In this document: piece after piece, positions 22,356 to 35,923 of the stretch | How the letters are laid out: each line of letters opens with the position of its first letter | Numbering within the stretch: the first letter of the stretch is position 1 | Source: Tanypteryx hageni | Lineage: Eukaryota > Arthropoda > Insecta > Odonata > Petaluridae | Direction: 5' to 3' | Assembly (NCBI GenBank): GCA_028673005.1 | Contig: CM054113.1 | Location: 173,189,837-173,253,836, forward strand | DNA: 64,000 bases | Notes under the pieces: generated by a model | The model's database searches: none | Seen by the model: the letters and a program-made list of their open reading frames with translations, nothing else | What the model was told of the DNA's origin: nothing | Made by a program: the position numbers and the translations under genes

Positions 22356-25300
22356 TTCTGTGACCGGATTTCTGTGACGCTTGTTTACTGCATTTTTACT
22401 TGTTATTTTCTTTTTGGTGAACATTGACATTAGATACTCGTACTTCATCTTCTCATCAATCCTTCGTCCAATAAACAGATTTTATTGCCCATTACGCGAA
22501 CGTCGGTTGTATTTAAAATAATGCATCCTAGCGTCATTTATTGCAATCAAACGCTTAACCATTATGCCGCGCGAATAACGCACGAATCACAACGCTACGA
22601 AAAGGTTATAATAATGAAAGGAAAAGGGCGAAGCAATACGTGGTTTGCGTCGCAGATGACAAAAGTAATTTGGAGGATAAATAGATGGGGCAAGAGTGAA
22701 GGCGAGGTAGTGTCTCAGGCGAAGAAACTTCTTCCAATGTTTTTTTCGCCTTCTTTTCTCTATCAACTATTACACCCTTCCAACTCTCTTCCTCCTCCAC
22801 GCCCTCCGTCTCTGTTCTCTCCATCCCGGTTTCCTTTTACGGCGTCTTCTTTCCTCTTTCGGCTTAGTAGCTTTCCCGCAGGATGTCTCTCCCGTTTTTA
22901 TTTCCCTTCTCCGGATGTGTCGCCGAACGCTCGGTCGAGATGGCAAAAGACATCCACATCTGGGGACAGGGATAGGTGGTCGAATCAGCGTGATGCCATA
23001 TCAGCGATATTTTTTCGAGGAGGGATATGGGTTTAAAGGTGACGTCTCCTTTTCAGTGGACAACCGGAGTTGTTAGAGGAAGCCCAAATAAACCACTTTG
23101 TTTTTAACGATAGATTGCATTGCCATGTATTTCTTTACAAAATACGAATTTATTTGTGTTTAAAATCAATGCTGTTAAATAATTAAGTTGGGAAACGAAA
23201 CAAAGGTACGGACAATCTTGCGTGAAAAATTTTCACACCGTTATTTTTTAATGATTCCGTTTTCAAATCGAAACATTGTTTTTGACGTGTTTTGCAGTTT
23301 TAAACTTTGTAATAGAACCTAGAAATTAGGCTTTGTTGGCTTTCAGCTGAGAAAATTAACCATTTTACTTAAGTGATGCCAAACTGTCTCGGTTTAATAT
23401 ATTCTAAACTCTGGCTACTTGTGCTTTGTTGCCCATTTTTTCCCGCTAAATCTGAATTAATCTAATCACTAATCAAATTCTCGTTTTTGTTCACTAAGTA
23501 ATTTTCAATAATGCTGTTGAGCTAATGTTTGAATGAATGCCAGCTGTGACCCCGTCCGTTTTTTTAAATTTATAATGGGATTGTTTTCCATTCTTGAGAG
23601 TTTTAAACGTTTTAAAAATATATGACATGAAATCTGAATGGTTGTCTATTCTGCATAGATTTTAGAACGACGCAAGCATTTTAAATCTGTAACAGCCACA
23701 ATGAATAAATCCCATCGTTATCGATTAACTTTTTGTCTCTCTTTCTCTATGGTTTTTACCAAAACTACTGAGACCTTTCCACGATTTCTCCTACTCTAGA
23801 CGACTTAGAAACGTCTGAAGACAGTTTTGGCGCAACATTTGTTAAGCCCACCCCAGCCATTTTATTTCCTGCCCACGTCAAAGGTCATAGTACGGGTAAG
23901 CGGCGTCCCTTTAAAGGAATGCATAGCAAAAGGAACCCGAGGAAGGGAGCATAATGCCAGTTATGGCATTGATAAGAATAGGGAGTCTTGGGAGAACACC
24001 CGCTTGGGTGCGGGCTTAGCAGCTCCCTTAGCTGTAGTCTATAGCAGGGAGACGGAAGGGCTTGTCGTCTCGGTTTGGCCCTAGAGACTCTTAAAACGTG
24101 TCGCCGTGGTGACACCAAGCACTTTACCAACTTCTCTCCAGCCCCACTCCCTGTCACCGAACCGCTGTCTGCAGCCCCGCCTTGGAAGATTCTTTCCTAA
24201 CTTGCCAGGTGGGTGATGTCTCTTTATTCTCTCCTGAGAGAATTAAGTTTTTGAATGTATTTTTTTCTTTCGCTGTTGTAACTTTATCACGTTCTCAAAA
24301 GTAAACATTGCAATTGTTTAATAAATGAAATTTACGTACTAAGAGTATGCCTACGGTAATTTCGTCGAGATATATTTTTTCTCGCTATTAAAATAAGAAC
24401 CGATGAATAGTTGAAAAACCTAGTGACCCCAATTATCATCTCCCATAACGCAGATTCTTCAATTGTACATATTCTAGCCTAAGTTAATGATGAGAAACAT
24501 TTTCGACAAATCTGCTTCATTGGCAACTCGCTAATGGCATAAGGTATTTCCTACTAAATATAAAAAACACTAGGGTATCTTTAAACTTTTTCTGCGCTAT
24601 CATGGCGCTCCTTTATTTCATTTGTTCGTTTCCTCAATTACCAAGACCAATATTTATCGGCGCGAAAAGCACTTCGACTTCTCGCTTCAAGAGCCATCAG
24701 GAAACCGCCTTTCAGTTTACCGATAGTGGAGGAAATGGAAGTGGATTAAGGGTTCGGACCCTCAGGCAATGATCCAAAGCGGTTACCCTCAGGATCCTTA
24801 TAAATGCGATCCCTTTAAGGATTTGAAGACCTCTCTTTGCGACCCTCATCACTGCCCCCCTCGTGGTTAACGACCGAACTACTATCTGCGGTGGAAGGAG
24901 GAAGTGAGAGAAAGAGGTGATAAGGAGTACCAACCTTTGTAATTTTCCTACCGTGGACTGAAACGCCCTTGGGGGATGCTCGGAATCGCGAAATTCATTT
25001 CCGATATTATTTTATTTATTTTTTATCCCTTACGGTCCGGAGTGCCCATAATTCAAAGTGATGCTCTCTCGTCCGTTCATTGGAGTAATTTTCGAGAGGA
25101 GAAAAAAAGTTTTTTTCGCATCTCTATATATTTTTCCACGTATTGACGTATTCGCGGTTTTACCCGTACCATCGGCGGGTCAGGAGAGAATGTTGGATTC
25201 CTCCAGGATGTTGCAAATGTTGAATAGAAAATGCGATTTCTTCTGGATCGGGTCGTGGAATTTTTTTGCTCGCCATTTTTCTTCGTTTTCTACGCTACCT

Positions 25301-25429
25301 TTCAGGCAAGGGGAATTTTTTCGCGGAGGATTTTGATGCGCTCCATTTTGGAGGATAAAGAATGATGGGATTGGATGTCAGGCCAAAGTAGCATTAAGGT
25401 GTAAAGGAGAGAATAGAGAGAGTGAGGGA
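22356..25429. other. Unassigned sequence
   Basis: No exon or RNA gene was recognised. An open frame at 22485-23036 runs 183 codons, but its second half is Ser/Pro/Phe-rich pyrimidine-tract translation with no domain I know. A small palindrome (AATGCCA, 4-nt loop, TGGCATT) lies near 23951-23968. Confidence 0.5.
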
Positions 25430-25900
25430 GAGGAAGGAAAAGGAGAGAGTGGTAGAGGGAGAGGAAAGAGAGAGTGGTAAAACGGGTGAGGGGGATAGGG
25501 AGGGGAGAGAGGGAGAGTGGTAAAATGGGAGAGGGAGGTAGGGAGGGGAAAGAGGTAGAGCGGGAAAGCGGGAGATGGAGACAAGGAGGGGAATGAGGGA
25601 GAGTGGTAAAACGGGAAAGGGAGGGGAATGAGGGAGAGTGGTAAAACTGGAGAGGGAAAGAGGGAGAGTGGTAAAATGGGAGAGGGAGGTAGGGAGAGGA
25701 ACGAGAGAGAGTGGTAAAACGGGAGAGGGAGAAAGAGAGGGGAAAGAGGTAGAGTGGGAAAATGGGAGGGGAATGAGGAAGGGTGGTAAAACGGAAGAGG
25801 AAGATAGGTAGGGAAAAGAGAGAGAGTGGTAAAACGGGAGAGGGAGATTGGGAGGGGAAAGAGGGAGAGTGGGAAATCGGGAGAGCGAGATAAGGGGAAA
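25430..25900. repeat. Purine-rich minisatellite, ~40-50-bp variable unit
   Basis: On the plus strand nearly all bases are A or G. A unit of the form GTGGTAAAACGGGAGAGGGAG plus a variable GGGAGGGGAAAGAG filler recurs about ten times (landmarks near 25474, 25518, 25611, 25639, 25669, 25710, 25786, 25827 and 25869). Spacing is uneven, so units differ in length. The two 200-codon minus-strand open frames across it are Ser/Pro/Leu/Phe repeats created by the array and remain open in more than one frame, so they are not evidence of a gene. Confidence 0.9.
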
Positions 25901-27156
25901 AGGAGAGGAAGGGAGGGATGTTTGTGTGCGAGAGAAAGAGAAAAAAGGGTTGTGTGAGGATAAAAAAGGATAGAAAGAAAGAAGAGGAGACACATTTGGG
26001 CGCGTGGGAAAGAGATGGCGTGGACGGGGAGGGCTAGTGGAGATCCGGAGGTGAGGGAGCGGAAGGAGATTTTTCCCCCTTCGGTGAAGGCTTGCGCGAC
26101 CTTTCGGAATAAAGCGTATGAGGGGGACGGCTATAGGGAAGGAGGGAGGGGAAAGGAAATAAGGAAAGGGTCAAAAGTGGACCTTGGTGTACACCGGTAA
26201 GAAGGAACGAAGAAGAGAAATGGAAGGAGGGAGTGTGTGTGAGTAGGAGTCCTTTGGGACGGAGATAAATTGGGGTAAAAGTATTGGGGTGAAAATAAGA
26301 GCGGGGTGTTTGGAGGGGAAAGGGGTTTTTCGGGCGTGTATTTAAGAGGGTTTTTTCGAAGGTGGGAAAGGGGGTTAGAGGAGAGAAGGAAGTTGTGAGA
26401 AATAAATGGTTGCTTGAGGGTTGGAACGGCCTCTGAGAAAGATAGAAAAAAGGGGAATCTTAAGATTCTCTTCTACCTACCATCCATGCTCCATTTTCTC
26501 CCCCTCCCCCCAGATATTCGCTTTTCCCTCCCTACGTGTTCCCCTTTATAATAATAAAAATGACAGAGGCGAGAACAAAGAAAAGGGAAAAAGTAACATT
26601 TTTGGTTCTTCTCCTGCCTCCGTGTCCACAAATTTTTCGTCCCCTCACTTCATGAATACTTCACTTGCGAGCGGAGGATTTAATTTTTCTTTTTTTCTCC
26701 CGCTCTTTTCGGCGAGATCGTGTTAAAATATATTAATGTTTCGGGTGGGGTTATGTAAGAGAGAGGAAAAATGTAGTCGGGAGCCTTGATAGATAATTAA
26801 CTCCGCCGTTGCGGGGATGAGAGTTGAACGGAGAAATTTTTTACGAAATTTTTTAAACTTTCATTAGTTATGATTGATTGTGCAATGAGTCATAAGGACG
26901 GCTTCGCGTTTCTCTCAGACGCTATCTCGAGTTGTAATAATGTTTTGAAAAATGGGGTAATTTTACGGCGGATTAATTGTTATTCAATCCGAAATTTTAG
27001 GCAGTGTAGGTGAGAGTTATTTTTTTATTCCCGAGTAAATGAGTTTTTCTTGACTCCTGCTCTCATAAGTTTTTCACTAGTGTTTTCATTTCGTAATTTT
27101 TTTGTAAACTTTATGAAGTGTTTAAAATTTTAAGAAAATTTAGCTTTGCGCAGATG

Positions 27157-27157
<1 letters not shown>
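25901..27157. other. Unassigned, purine-rich then AT-rich sequence
   Basis: Purine enrichment continues to about 26430. No gene, RNA gene or classified repeat was found. Confidence 0.55.

Positions 27158-27218
<61 letters not shown>
27158..27218. repeat. (TA)n microsatellite
   Basis: About thirty uninterrupted TA units. Confidence 0.98.
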
Positions 27219-27221
<3 letters not shown>

Positions 27222-30200
27222 AGTTCTGTCTACTCGGTTCATACTGTGAAAGAGAGAGAATTGTCAAATCTTAGTGCATAAATAATTTCTGAAAATGTAT
27301 CATTAATATTAATGAAATTTTAATCACATAATTGATATATTGCGAACAGTTCATATCGAATGATCGAAATACTCCATTAGCAATTCCACGAAAACTCGTC
27401 AGAGTAATTGATTGGCAATCATTTCGGAATTAATTCATCTCGACTGTAAAGCGCAGTTCATATGAACATGTTTCTTTAATGTTATTATCGCCAATACGTT
27501 AAACCGAACTCGCTAAAATCTTGGGACGAAGACAATATTTTTTTGCGATACTGTAGTATCGTTAATCTCTAAATATCAGCGGAATCTGACCGTTAACATA
27601 TCCTCATTTTTTCCTTGCAATTTTTTCTGCCCTCCCTCTCTCACTCTATCTCTTCCTCTGCAGGCTCTAAAAGCTTTCAATTATGGCTATCAATCCGATT
27701 AAAGGTTTTCTGACGGATATCTCCTCCCAACCATCCCAAGTGCTAGATGGGACTTGATAGAAGGGAATTACTCCCATACGTCAATCAATCTCCGCCCCCG
27801 GACCGACTGCGCGAAAAAGTAGCCGTTTTTTTGGCGCATGAAATGAAGGGAATAATTAGATTTCGCCCATCTCTTCGACGTCTTTCATTTTCTCCGCTAC
27901 CCGTGTAAACGTCTGTAGCCGTGAATCATCTCGCCGACGGTCCCCTAATCGAATTGTTCTCTTAACCGTCCCGATGATTTAATTATTTTGCGTTCATTTT
28001 TCATTCGATATCTCACGCGATCTCATCGTCACCATATACCAACGCCTCCCCGGGGCGAATTTTATTTTGGCAAAATCCTCCCGCTGTGATCTCGGATGTG
28101 TCTACACGAAATCATACGGTCTTAGAGTTGCTCGATTCTACTTCCTCGTGTACTCATTAATACTTCGTAAGACGAAGTGCAAGTTTGATATTCCTTCATT
28201 TCCGAGACGGAAGATGAGTAATCTCGAGTTCTAATTAAATCGGATTTCAGTTTACTATTTCATTCGGCCCAATTTTCCCTAAAAGCCTCTCTTCGAGTCT
28301 TGGCGGGCTCGCTTCCTTCAGTTATTCCCGAGGTGACTCTACAGGAAGCGTGCTTAATTTTTTTCTAAATTGTCGTTCTCGCTCTTAAGTTCCACGATTG
28401 CTATTTACGTCGAGAACCAAAGTGCTCTGGCAAGTATCTTGTGACCTAGATCAAGGAATTTGAACCTCGTTACACTTGCGTCCATTAGCTGCCCAAATTA
28501 TCTTAGCTAAACTTGTAGCCTAGTTCGGAGGTTTATTTTATTCCTTTCAGCAATTATAAGACAATAAGGTTTTGAGTCATTCAGGTGGATAGATAACGTT
28601 CCTTGAGAGATTCAAATTTATTACTTAGTTTAAAATGTTTTGTAGTATCCAGAGGAAAAACCGTCCATCTCTGCGCTAGGTGTATCTATCAACAATCAGT
28701 CTAACCGATGTCGAATATAATTCTTGAACTCCAACGATCACAAACGTCTCCCACGCTGGTATCAAATTGCCTCTCATTTGGCCCGTAATTCTCGTTCAGC
28801 CTCGAATTATCAGTCATTGTTTTTGGCGTAAAAAACTAACAACCTCTCTCAACAGAGGGAAGGGGCACGCATATAGCTCTTTTTTATTATTCCCTCGGCA
28901 TTTCGTACTCGCAACCTCCGACCGCTGACCTGATCCCTCGTGCGGTCATTCCCCTTCAGCCACCCCTCAGGTTTTGGGGGGGGGGGTGGAGGGGAGCTAT
29001 TGGCGTTTTCAAAAGGGGAGGGGAGATCGAGATTGACCAAGAATAGGTGTGCGGGGGAAGAGAGAGAGAGTGCCCTAGCCGGGGGACAGAAAGGTGAGGG
29101 TGTGTGTTTTCGGGAAGGGGAGGTCAGCTCCACCAATGCGGTAGCATTTTTGGAAGGGGCAGGTGGTTCGATCCCTTTGCCCCGGGGGTGTGGTCGAGGA
29201 ATGTTACCCTAGCTAGGGAGGAAATAAAAGGTCTTGCCCGTAAGGGCTTTCCTACCGGGTTGGGAGGGATGAAGTGTGCGTAGGTTGGAAGCTGGAGAGG
29301 GCGAAAAAGAAAGATATATTGCCGGTCTGGGGAGAGGGAGTGCGTCGCAGCTCGGGATTGTCTGATGGGGGAACGGTACGGATAAAGGATTTTGTCGAGG
29401 GTGGGGAGGTAATATTGTGCGAGGGCGGGTATTGGAGAGGGAGGGGCGTGAGGGCGGAAGATTATCTTCTCTATGTGCGCGTTCACTATCGGATTCGCGG
29501 AGGCGTGAAAGGCTATCGCATTTATTTTTCTGCTCTTTTATGGCGCGGGTTACTCCTAATAGAGCTTCCTATTCTACCCCCTTTTCGATGGGGCAGTTCA
29601 TTCCATGAGAAGGGGGCGTATGCAGGGGTCGTTGACGTCACGGAAGAATGCTTTTGGCACGCGGAGGTCTAAAGAGATATATTCGAGGCGGTATTGTCAT
29701 GTGCGAGATTTTTCATCTTTCGGTCCCCTTTTGAGATCTTTTGTCGGAAAGCGAACATAATGGAACTCTGGTTTAATATTTTTTCATTTCACTGTCACTG
29801 AACTATTGCCGGATGACCTATTGGTGTGAAAATTATCATGACTATTAGAGGTTGAAGTTCATTAATATTCGAACTTTATGTTGCCATAGAATCCAATGTT
29901 TGTGTTCGTTTGCTTGCTGTAAAAATTTCGCGATAATGCATTCGATCTATGGTATTTATTCGTTTTTTAGAGACATTCTATTTAGTTAGGTGATCGAGCT
30001 AAAATAAAACTAAATTTCATGCGTTGGAATTTTTTTTGTGAAACTTATTAACTAATTACCGAAATAATGTTGGGGTTGAAATACGCTTTAAGGAAATGTT
30101 TACAACATTCTCTATTTGCAGGAATCAAAGGAATCTAAACAAATCTATTCCAGATATCCCGGTCACATATTCGTAATTAATTACCTTTTTCGGGAATTAT

Positions 30201-33200
30201 TAGTCAATATGGGTTAAGGCGTGATGCATAAATGTGTAAACCTGCGTCTTCGCAATTCCGTCGTCTCTATAGTTACCCTCCTTATGGAAAGACCCATAAA
30301 AAAGGAAAAAGAAACTCCTAAAACCGTGGTTTTAAGGCGGCCATATTCCTTTTCCGTAGTGTGCTTGTGTTTCGCATGGTGGCGTTGCGCGCAAAGAAGT
30401 GGGAAATAAAATTTTTAAAACGAGGGAGAAAAATAAAGTCACTCGGGAAGGGAGAATTCAAGGGTTCGAGGAGGGATGAAAAAGTACGTATAATAAATTA
30501 TTAATCCCTCCCTTTCTCCTTTCACTATCTGTCTCTATCGCTCCTCCACTCCTCGAATATTCTCTTCCTTCATTCGCTTTCCTTTATTCCCGCGGAATGT
30601 GTTCGTTGGCGTCTGTGAAATAAAAATGGAATGGACGTACGGAGGCTGGTGTTGAATTGCGCGAGAAGTGCGTTCGAGTGGAATTTCCTGGAAAGCAGGC
30701 ATCACAGTCTTTAATACTCAGCCCAGCCATGCGGGTTGCTTCTACCGCAGGATACTTTCGTTCTCGCCCTCTTTATGCTCCATGGAGTTTTTCCCCGCCC
30801 GCGTTTATTTCCGCCCTTGACATAAAACGAGGGTGGATTGTGTTCCACAGCACCTCAGCGTTCTTTTTTTCGGAGAGAATTGTGGGGTGAAAACAGCGCC
30901 TAATTCGCGCCGCGGCGCAAGTGAAGACCAACTCAGACTCGGAGTGAGGGACGTCCGCGGACGTTTTCACGCTTTCGCTCTCAGGAAGCCATTCTATCCT
31001 ACGAAAAGTAATGTGTTTTATTCATTCGTCAGGTTACAGGTGTTTCCACTCCTCTCGTTCGATCCAAAATGACATGTGTTTTTGGGCTCGGTAGGTTGTA
31101 ACGAATGTCATTCCGTCGAATTTGGGAGGAGCAGTATTTCGTACGACAGTTGTAGTTCAACCGTGGGGAATTTTTTTAGCCCAACAGTTCATTGAGAAAG
31201 AATAAGACTTCCATTTCAACTCAGGCGGGCCATCCAGTTTCTTCTTACGAAATTGATATTTTAAAATCTGAGCGTCGTTCTTTCGAAAAGAATAGCCTGC
31301 CGGCCGATTTGAGTTTTGTCATCTGCCTCTGACATTGCAGACGAAAAGAGAAAACATCATTTCGGAGGTTGACGAGGTATGGCTCGCCTAATAAGCAGAG
31401 CGAAATGAGAGATTGTCTGTTCGAATCATGGAATATTTTGTTATCTGCTGTACTATGACCTGCCAGTTGTAAGCATGACGTAGCAGTCTCCCAAATGTGG
31501 GGTGGGTCAGGATGATTGTCAAAATATTTGAAGGAGAACGCCAAAATAAAAAAACAAATATTCAATAACAATCATAATATGGATACAAATGTTTAACTAA
31601 TTATTATTGGACTTCTTATACAAAGGAAATCTATTTTTTACTTAGAACAGAAATATAATACGCAGGTACTATATTACTGAATTTTTAAAAGTATAATATT
31701 AGGCAGGTGGGTAAGGGGAAGCGAGGAGTTTAACAGGGGACCCGGGGCCCTCCAGGCCCTCCCCGTAATTACTTCACTGCCAATAGAATTACGTTCCTGA
31801 AAGTGAAAGTGCGAAAACGTCGGCGGACGTCGTTCACTCCCGGTCGGAGTTGGCCTTTATAAGCGAGGAGGCTAAGTGAGGTTTTGAGTGATGGGTTTCG
31901 CGTTTCAACCGCACGCATTGTTTGACATTAACTTTTTCATTGGAAGATAGAAGGGGAAGGAATCGACATTCAACCCACTCGCGCTCTCTCTCTCTCTTCC
32001 TTCCTCGCAGAGTAATCCGATCCCTCCACATGCATTTCACGTGGTATTTCCAAACGAGAGATAATATGTCGGCGCTGGTGGCTTCGAATGTTTTGATACC
32101 CCACTTAAGCGGTTAGCCGAGACGATTTTTGCGTTCGCGCTCGTGTTTATGTGTGTTTATATGTTCCAGTGGCTCTTGTTTTGTGTGGAGGTTTTTCTGA
32201 TGTCCCGTAGCGTGCGGTCTTTGCGGACGCTGCAGCTGCCGTGAGTGAGCGTGTGAATGGTTGGTCGCATAAGCGGGAGTTGGATGGAGTTTTAAATGGA
32301 AAATTTGGCTCGTTTCTGGTGTTCCAGATTTCGCGGGATTCTCCCAAAAAAACGGGCACCGAAAATAAAAATAAACGCCACTTTCTCTCTTTCGGAATCC
32401 TTAAAACCCCATCTCTCTAACGAGGCACGAACGTGTTTATACTATCTCTCTTTCGTACTCCGGGTCGCTTCGTTATTGTTTGAAGAGTTGTCACAAATTC
32501 AAGCGAAACGCGAGCCTTTTGGAGACACTTTCACTGAGGTTTGTAAAAAATGTTTTCTTGTTTTTTTTTTAATTTTGTAGGGCGCGCGACCGTGGACGAG
32601 ATATGTTTTTCGTGTCGAAAGCGAGTAAAGTTAGAGAGGATTATGCGGCCGCGGGATTATGAAACTTGCACCATATGTGCGTGAAACCGCTTGATGTTTT
32701 TTTAGGAACTGCTTTGATAATTTTTCTCATTAGCGTTGCATTTTTTTTGAAAGGTTGTGTTTGTTCGTTGAAGCGCCCGAATCGAATGAATCGAAAACTT
32801 TCAAAGGTCGCCATTTAAATATTTTATAATACATTAAAATTGTACATAAATTCCTTTTAAATTATCCATGCAAGTTTAATAAATCGCTAATAATAAATAT
32901 ATGCGTTTAAAAAAAAGGAATAAATATTGTGATTCGCCGAACCTCATCGAATATGACCGTTTTTTATTTTGAAGTGTCGCGTTTCGAGTTACTGAATTAT
33001 GAATAATAATGAAACTGAAAAGTTATAGGCGGATTTGAGCTTTTTCAATGAAATAAATAAATGAACAGTGAACCATATTTATTTTAAATGGTATCGAATG
33101 GCATTAAAATGAAGCCACGCTTACCCGTGGAAAATTAGTGTTCCATAGATCAATACTTGAGACATCAGGAAGAAGTTACTTTTCATCAGCTCTATCTGTT

Positions 33201-35143
33201 ATTTGGCATCTAATTATTTCAGAATTAGATATGACTCAAGCTAAAAGTCATTATAACTCTGCAATTTTAAGCTGATATCCCAAATATTTGGATCACTATC
33301 TACTGAAAAGTCTTAAACGTGCCTGCTTTTTTAAATAAGCTCAGAAGTTCAAATATTTTTACGTCTCCAATTCTCCCATGCAACCGAATTGAATGGAATC
33401 ATGCAAGTGGAGACGAGAGAGAGAGAGAGAATTTTAGAAATGACAGACCAAAAAAAAACTCAGAGTCGGGCACAGGATTGAATTTCCAAATCCGTTTGAA
33501 AATTTTATCAGTATATCGATGCGCGTGAGTGATGCGAAAATCTTGAAAATAATCATCGCAATTCATAGCGTTTCGGGTTTTGAATTCAAGCGAAGAATCA
33601 AACTTGGGAGCTATGGGCATTGAAATATAAAATAAGCGATCGCCAGAGCAAACAAAAGTACGGCGTGAACGACCGCGGCATCTCGATGTATTTTTCCCTG
33701 AACCTCAGATTGCCCACCGTTCCCTCCTCCTTAGTTTGTTGTCTGCCTTTCCCCTCAAACAAACTCGACTTCCTCTTTATTACATTTCCTCCTGGCAACA
33801 GTCTCCGTTCTTCCACTCGCGTGTGGGGTAGGAAGGAGATGTTAGGTTAAAGTGTACGTGGATTGTTAACTTAATGGGAGGTCTCCCGTGCAGATAACGC
33901 GAGGGAGCAGACGACGGGTCTTTTCTGCTGCGACGACTCCACTCGACGTCCACCGTTTTATCTTGCTCTTGCGCCTAATCAAGAGTGACGCCATCCTCCC
34001 TCCGGGTCACCCTTAGGTATCGCGTTATCTGTTCACGTTTGACGAGAAGGGAGGTGGGCGATTTCGGGACCAGGGAGCAATTTTCTGCCCGGGGATTAGC
34101 GCTGCTATTTCTTATTGCCCTGGGAAATATGTAAAGCTACGCGGAAGGAATCTTATTTCGTGAAATGTTCCATCGAAAGTTTTTTCTGCTAAAGACACGA
34201 TAAGTTAGGGATAGAATGGCGCGTTATCCGCAGAAAATTATGATTTATTGATTTTTCTGGAGATTTTTATTTAAGTTTGGTGTTTGTTGAGATTTATAGG
34301 AATTTTAGGATTAAGGGGATAAATGAGACATTTTCCGGATGGTCGTTTTATTGTTTATCATGTTTTAATAATTTGTTTTAGAATATTTATTACGTTTACA
34401 AATTTGCATCGTATCATTATTTTTAATAATTTGTCATGTACAATTCGGTTTATCAGTATGCTAAAAATCGTGTTCCGATAAGGCCTAGACTTGTCCGGAT
34501 ATTTCCAACCAATAATTTCGATCCAAGAAAATGTATTTTTAATTCGATTTATCGGTAGCTACGATTTCATTTGACACCGTGCCATAAGTAACAGCTATTT
34601 TTACTTTTTTCGTACGCAGTATAGGGGAAAGTATTGTTTTCATAAAAAAATCGATTTCGAGATTTCAACGGAAATACACATTTTGAGGTCCTCTGAACAC
34701 GTTTTGGCCATTTTCTCGATGATGTCTGTGTGACAGATTTTTTGTGGGTGATCTAACTCAAAAACTATTAATCATGTCAATGCGAAATTGTATATTTAAC
34801 ATTTTTATGAAAGTCACAAGAACTAATTAGTTTTTGGTAAAAATAGGTCAACCGGAAGTAGGTGTTTACTCTCGTCACATACCCGTTATTTTGAGGTATT
34901 TGCTTTAATATTTGATATATTTAAAAACATACTGAAATAAAAGTTGTAGGAAATTTAATTTTCTACAACCTGTGTTCGTAACATTTTTTCATATAATGCA
35001 TTGTTTAAGAGATATCTTAAAAACTAAATTATCTAGCTGCCACCACTACGCCACCTACCGACGACTATTGTTAACAATTGATGCTTAGTTACATCTTAGT
35101 AACGCTCCAATTTCTTTTCTTAATTGTTGGAGCTTTGTGGCTA
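27219..35143. other. Unassigned sequence, no recognisable genes
   Basis: Nearly 8 kb without a recognised exon, RNA gene or classified element. Local features are a run of G at about 28975-28987, a palindromic GC-rich spot near 31738-31765, short CT or GA runs near 31983-32000 and 33415-33430, and AT-rich, intron-like sequence at 34300-35040. A 108-codon minus-strand open frame at 31245-31571 has mixed composition but no motif I know. Confidence 0.45.
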
Positions 35144-35283
35144 TATCCAATATCAGAAGGCTATGGTTTGAGTTTATTTCTGCTCTTTATTTCATAAAAT
35201 ATTTTTTATTATATAACCTATTTGGAATTTTTAAAAATATTACAGGTATGGAGAAAGTCATGTGGCGGTCACATCAGATTTTT
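35144..35283 (+). repeat. Dispersed repeat, copy 1 (sister at 52512)
   Basis: It shares ATCAGAAGGCTATGGTTTGA, an AT-rich middle, TTTGGAATTTTTA, and TTACAGGTATGGAGAA with the copy at 52512-52667, in the same order and orientation. The two differ by substitutions and a short insertion in the middle of copy 2. No terminal repeats or protein were identified, so the family is unclassified. Confidence 0.85.
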
Positions 35284-35923
35284 TAAACAAAAATTATCCA
35301 CCAAGAAAGAAGAGTCCAAAACGAAAGGCACATAAAAACATGACGCGAATATGCATATAAAATCCTTGATCCCGTCTTTTAAAAATTTATAATGCCGCTC
35401 GGGCACCCTCTGAAGTTTCCTGGGACGCAATACAGGTCTTTCCGAGGTTGTTCTGGCTCACTTCGTTATATGTAACGGGATCATGAGTGCTAGCCTACAA
35501 ACCTCCGTACGCACTTATAACATTTGTCGATCCCTCCTTTTACTAGCCTCCCACACAGCAGAAACCCCTATGAATTTGAATGAGTCCAACTCGGACTTCC
35601 AAGGAAACTTCAACGTCGGCGGATTTTGTGGGCGTGTATATTTGCTTCTCTTGGACCCCTAAAGGTCTCCTTCTCACCCCCTTATTCCACTCCGCCTACC
35701 TTCTCGGCCTCTTTCTCCCCTCCTCCTCTCACGACCTTCTCTCTCCATTTCCCTCTCAAGGGCGGTTTTGTTTCTTTTCCTTCTTTCCGCTCTCTGGACC
35801 TTTCTTACTTCGTATAATATGATTCACGTTGCCCTCCTCTTCCTCTCCCTTCGGCGCCGTAAGTTTCTTCCCCTCCTGTCTTTCTATTTTAGAATCACCT
35901 CTCGCACACGTCGTTCAACAAAA
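35284..35923. other. Unassigned sequence
   Basis: Mixed sequence turning pyrimidine-rich from 35640 to 35880. No gene recognised. Confidence 0.55.

Noticed and set aside
25378..25995. Two overlapping minus-strand open frames of about 200 codons
   Set aside because: Their Ser/Pro/Leu/Phe repeats follow directly from the purine-rich minisatellite, and more than one frame is open at once.
31245..31571. 108-codon minus-strand open frame with mixed composition
   Set aside because: No recognisable motif, no splice context I can support, and the length is within chance expectation for 64 kb.
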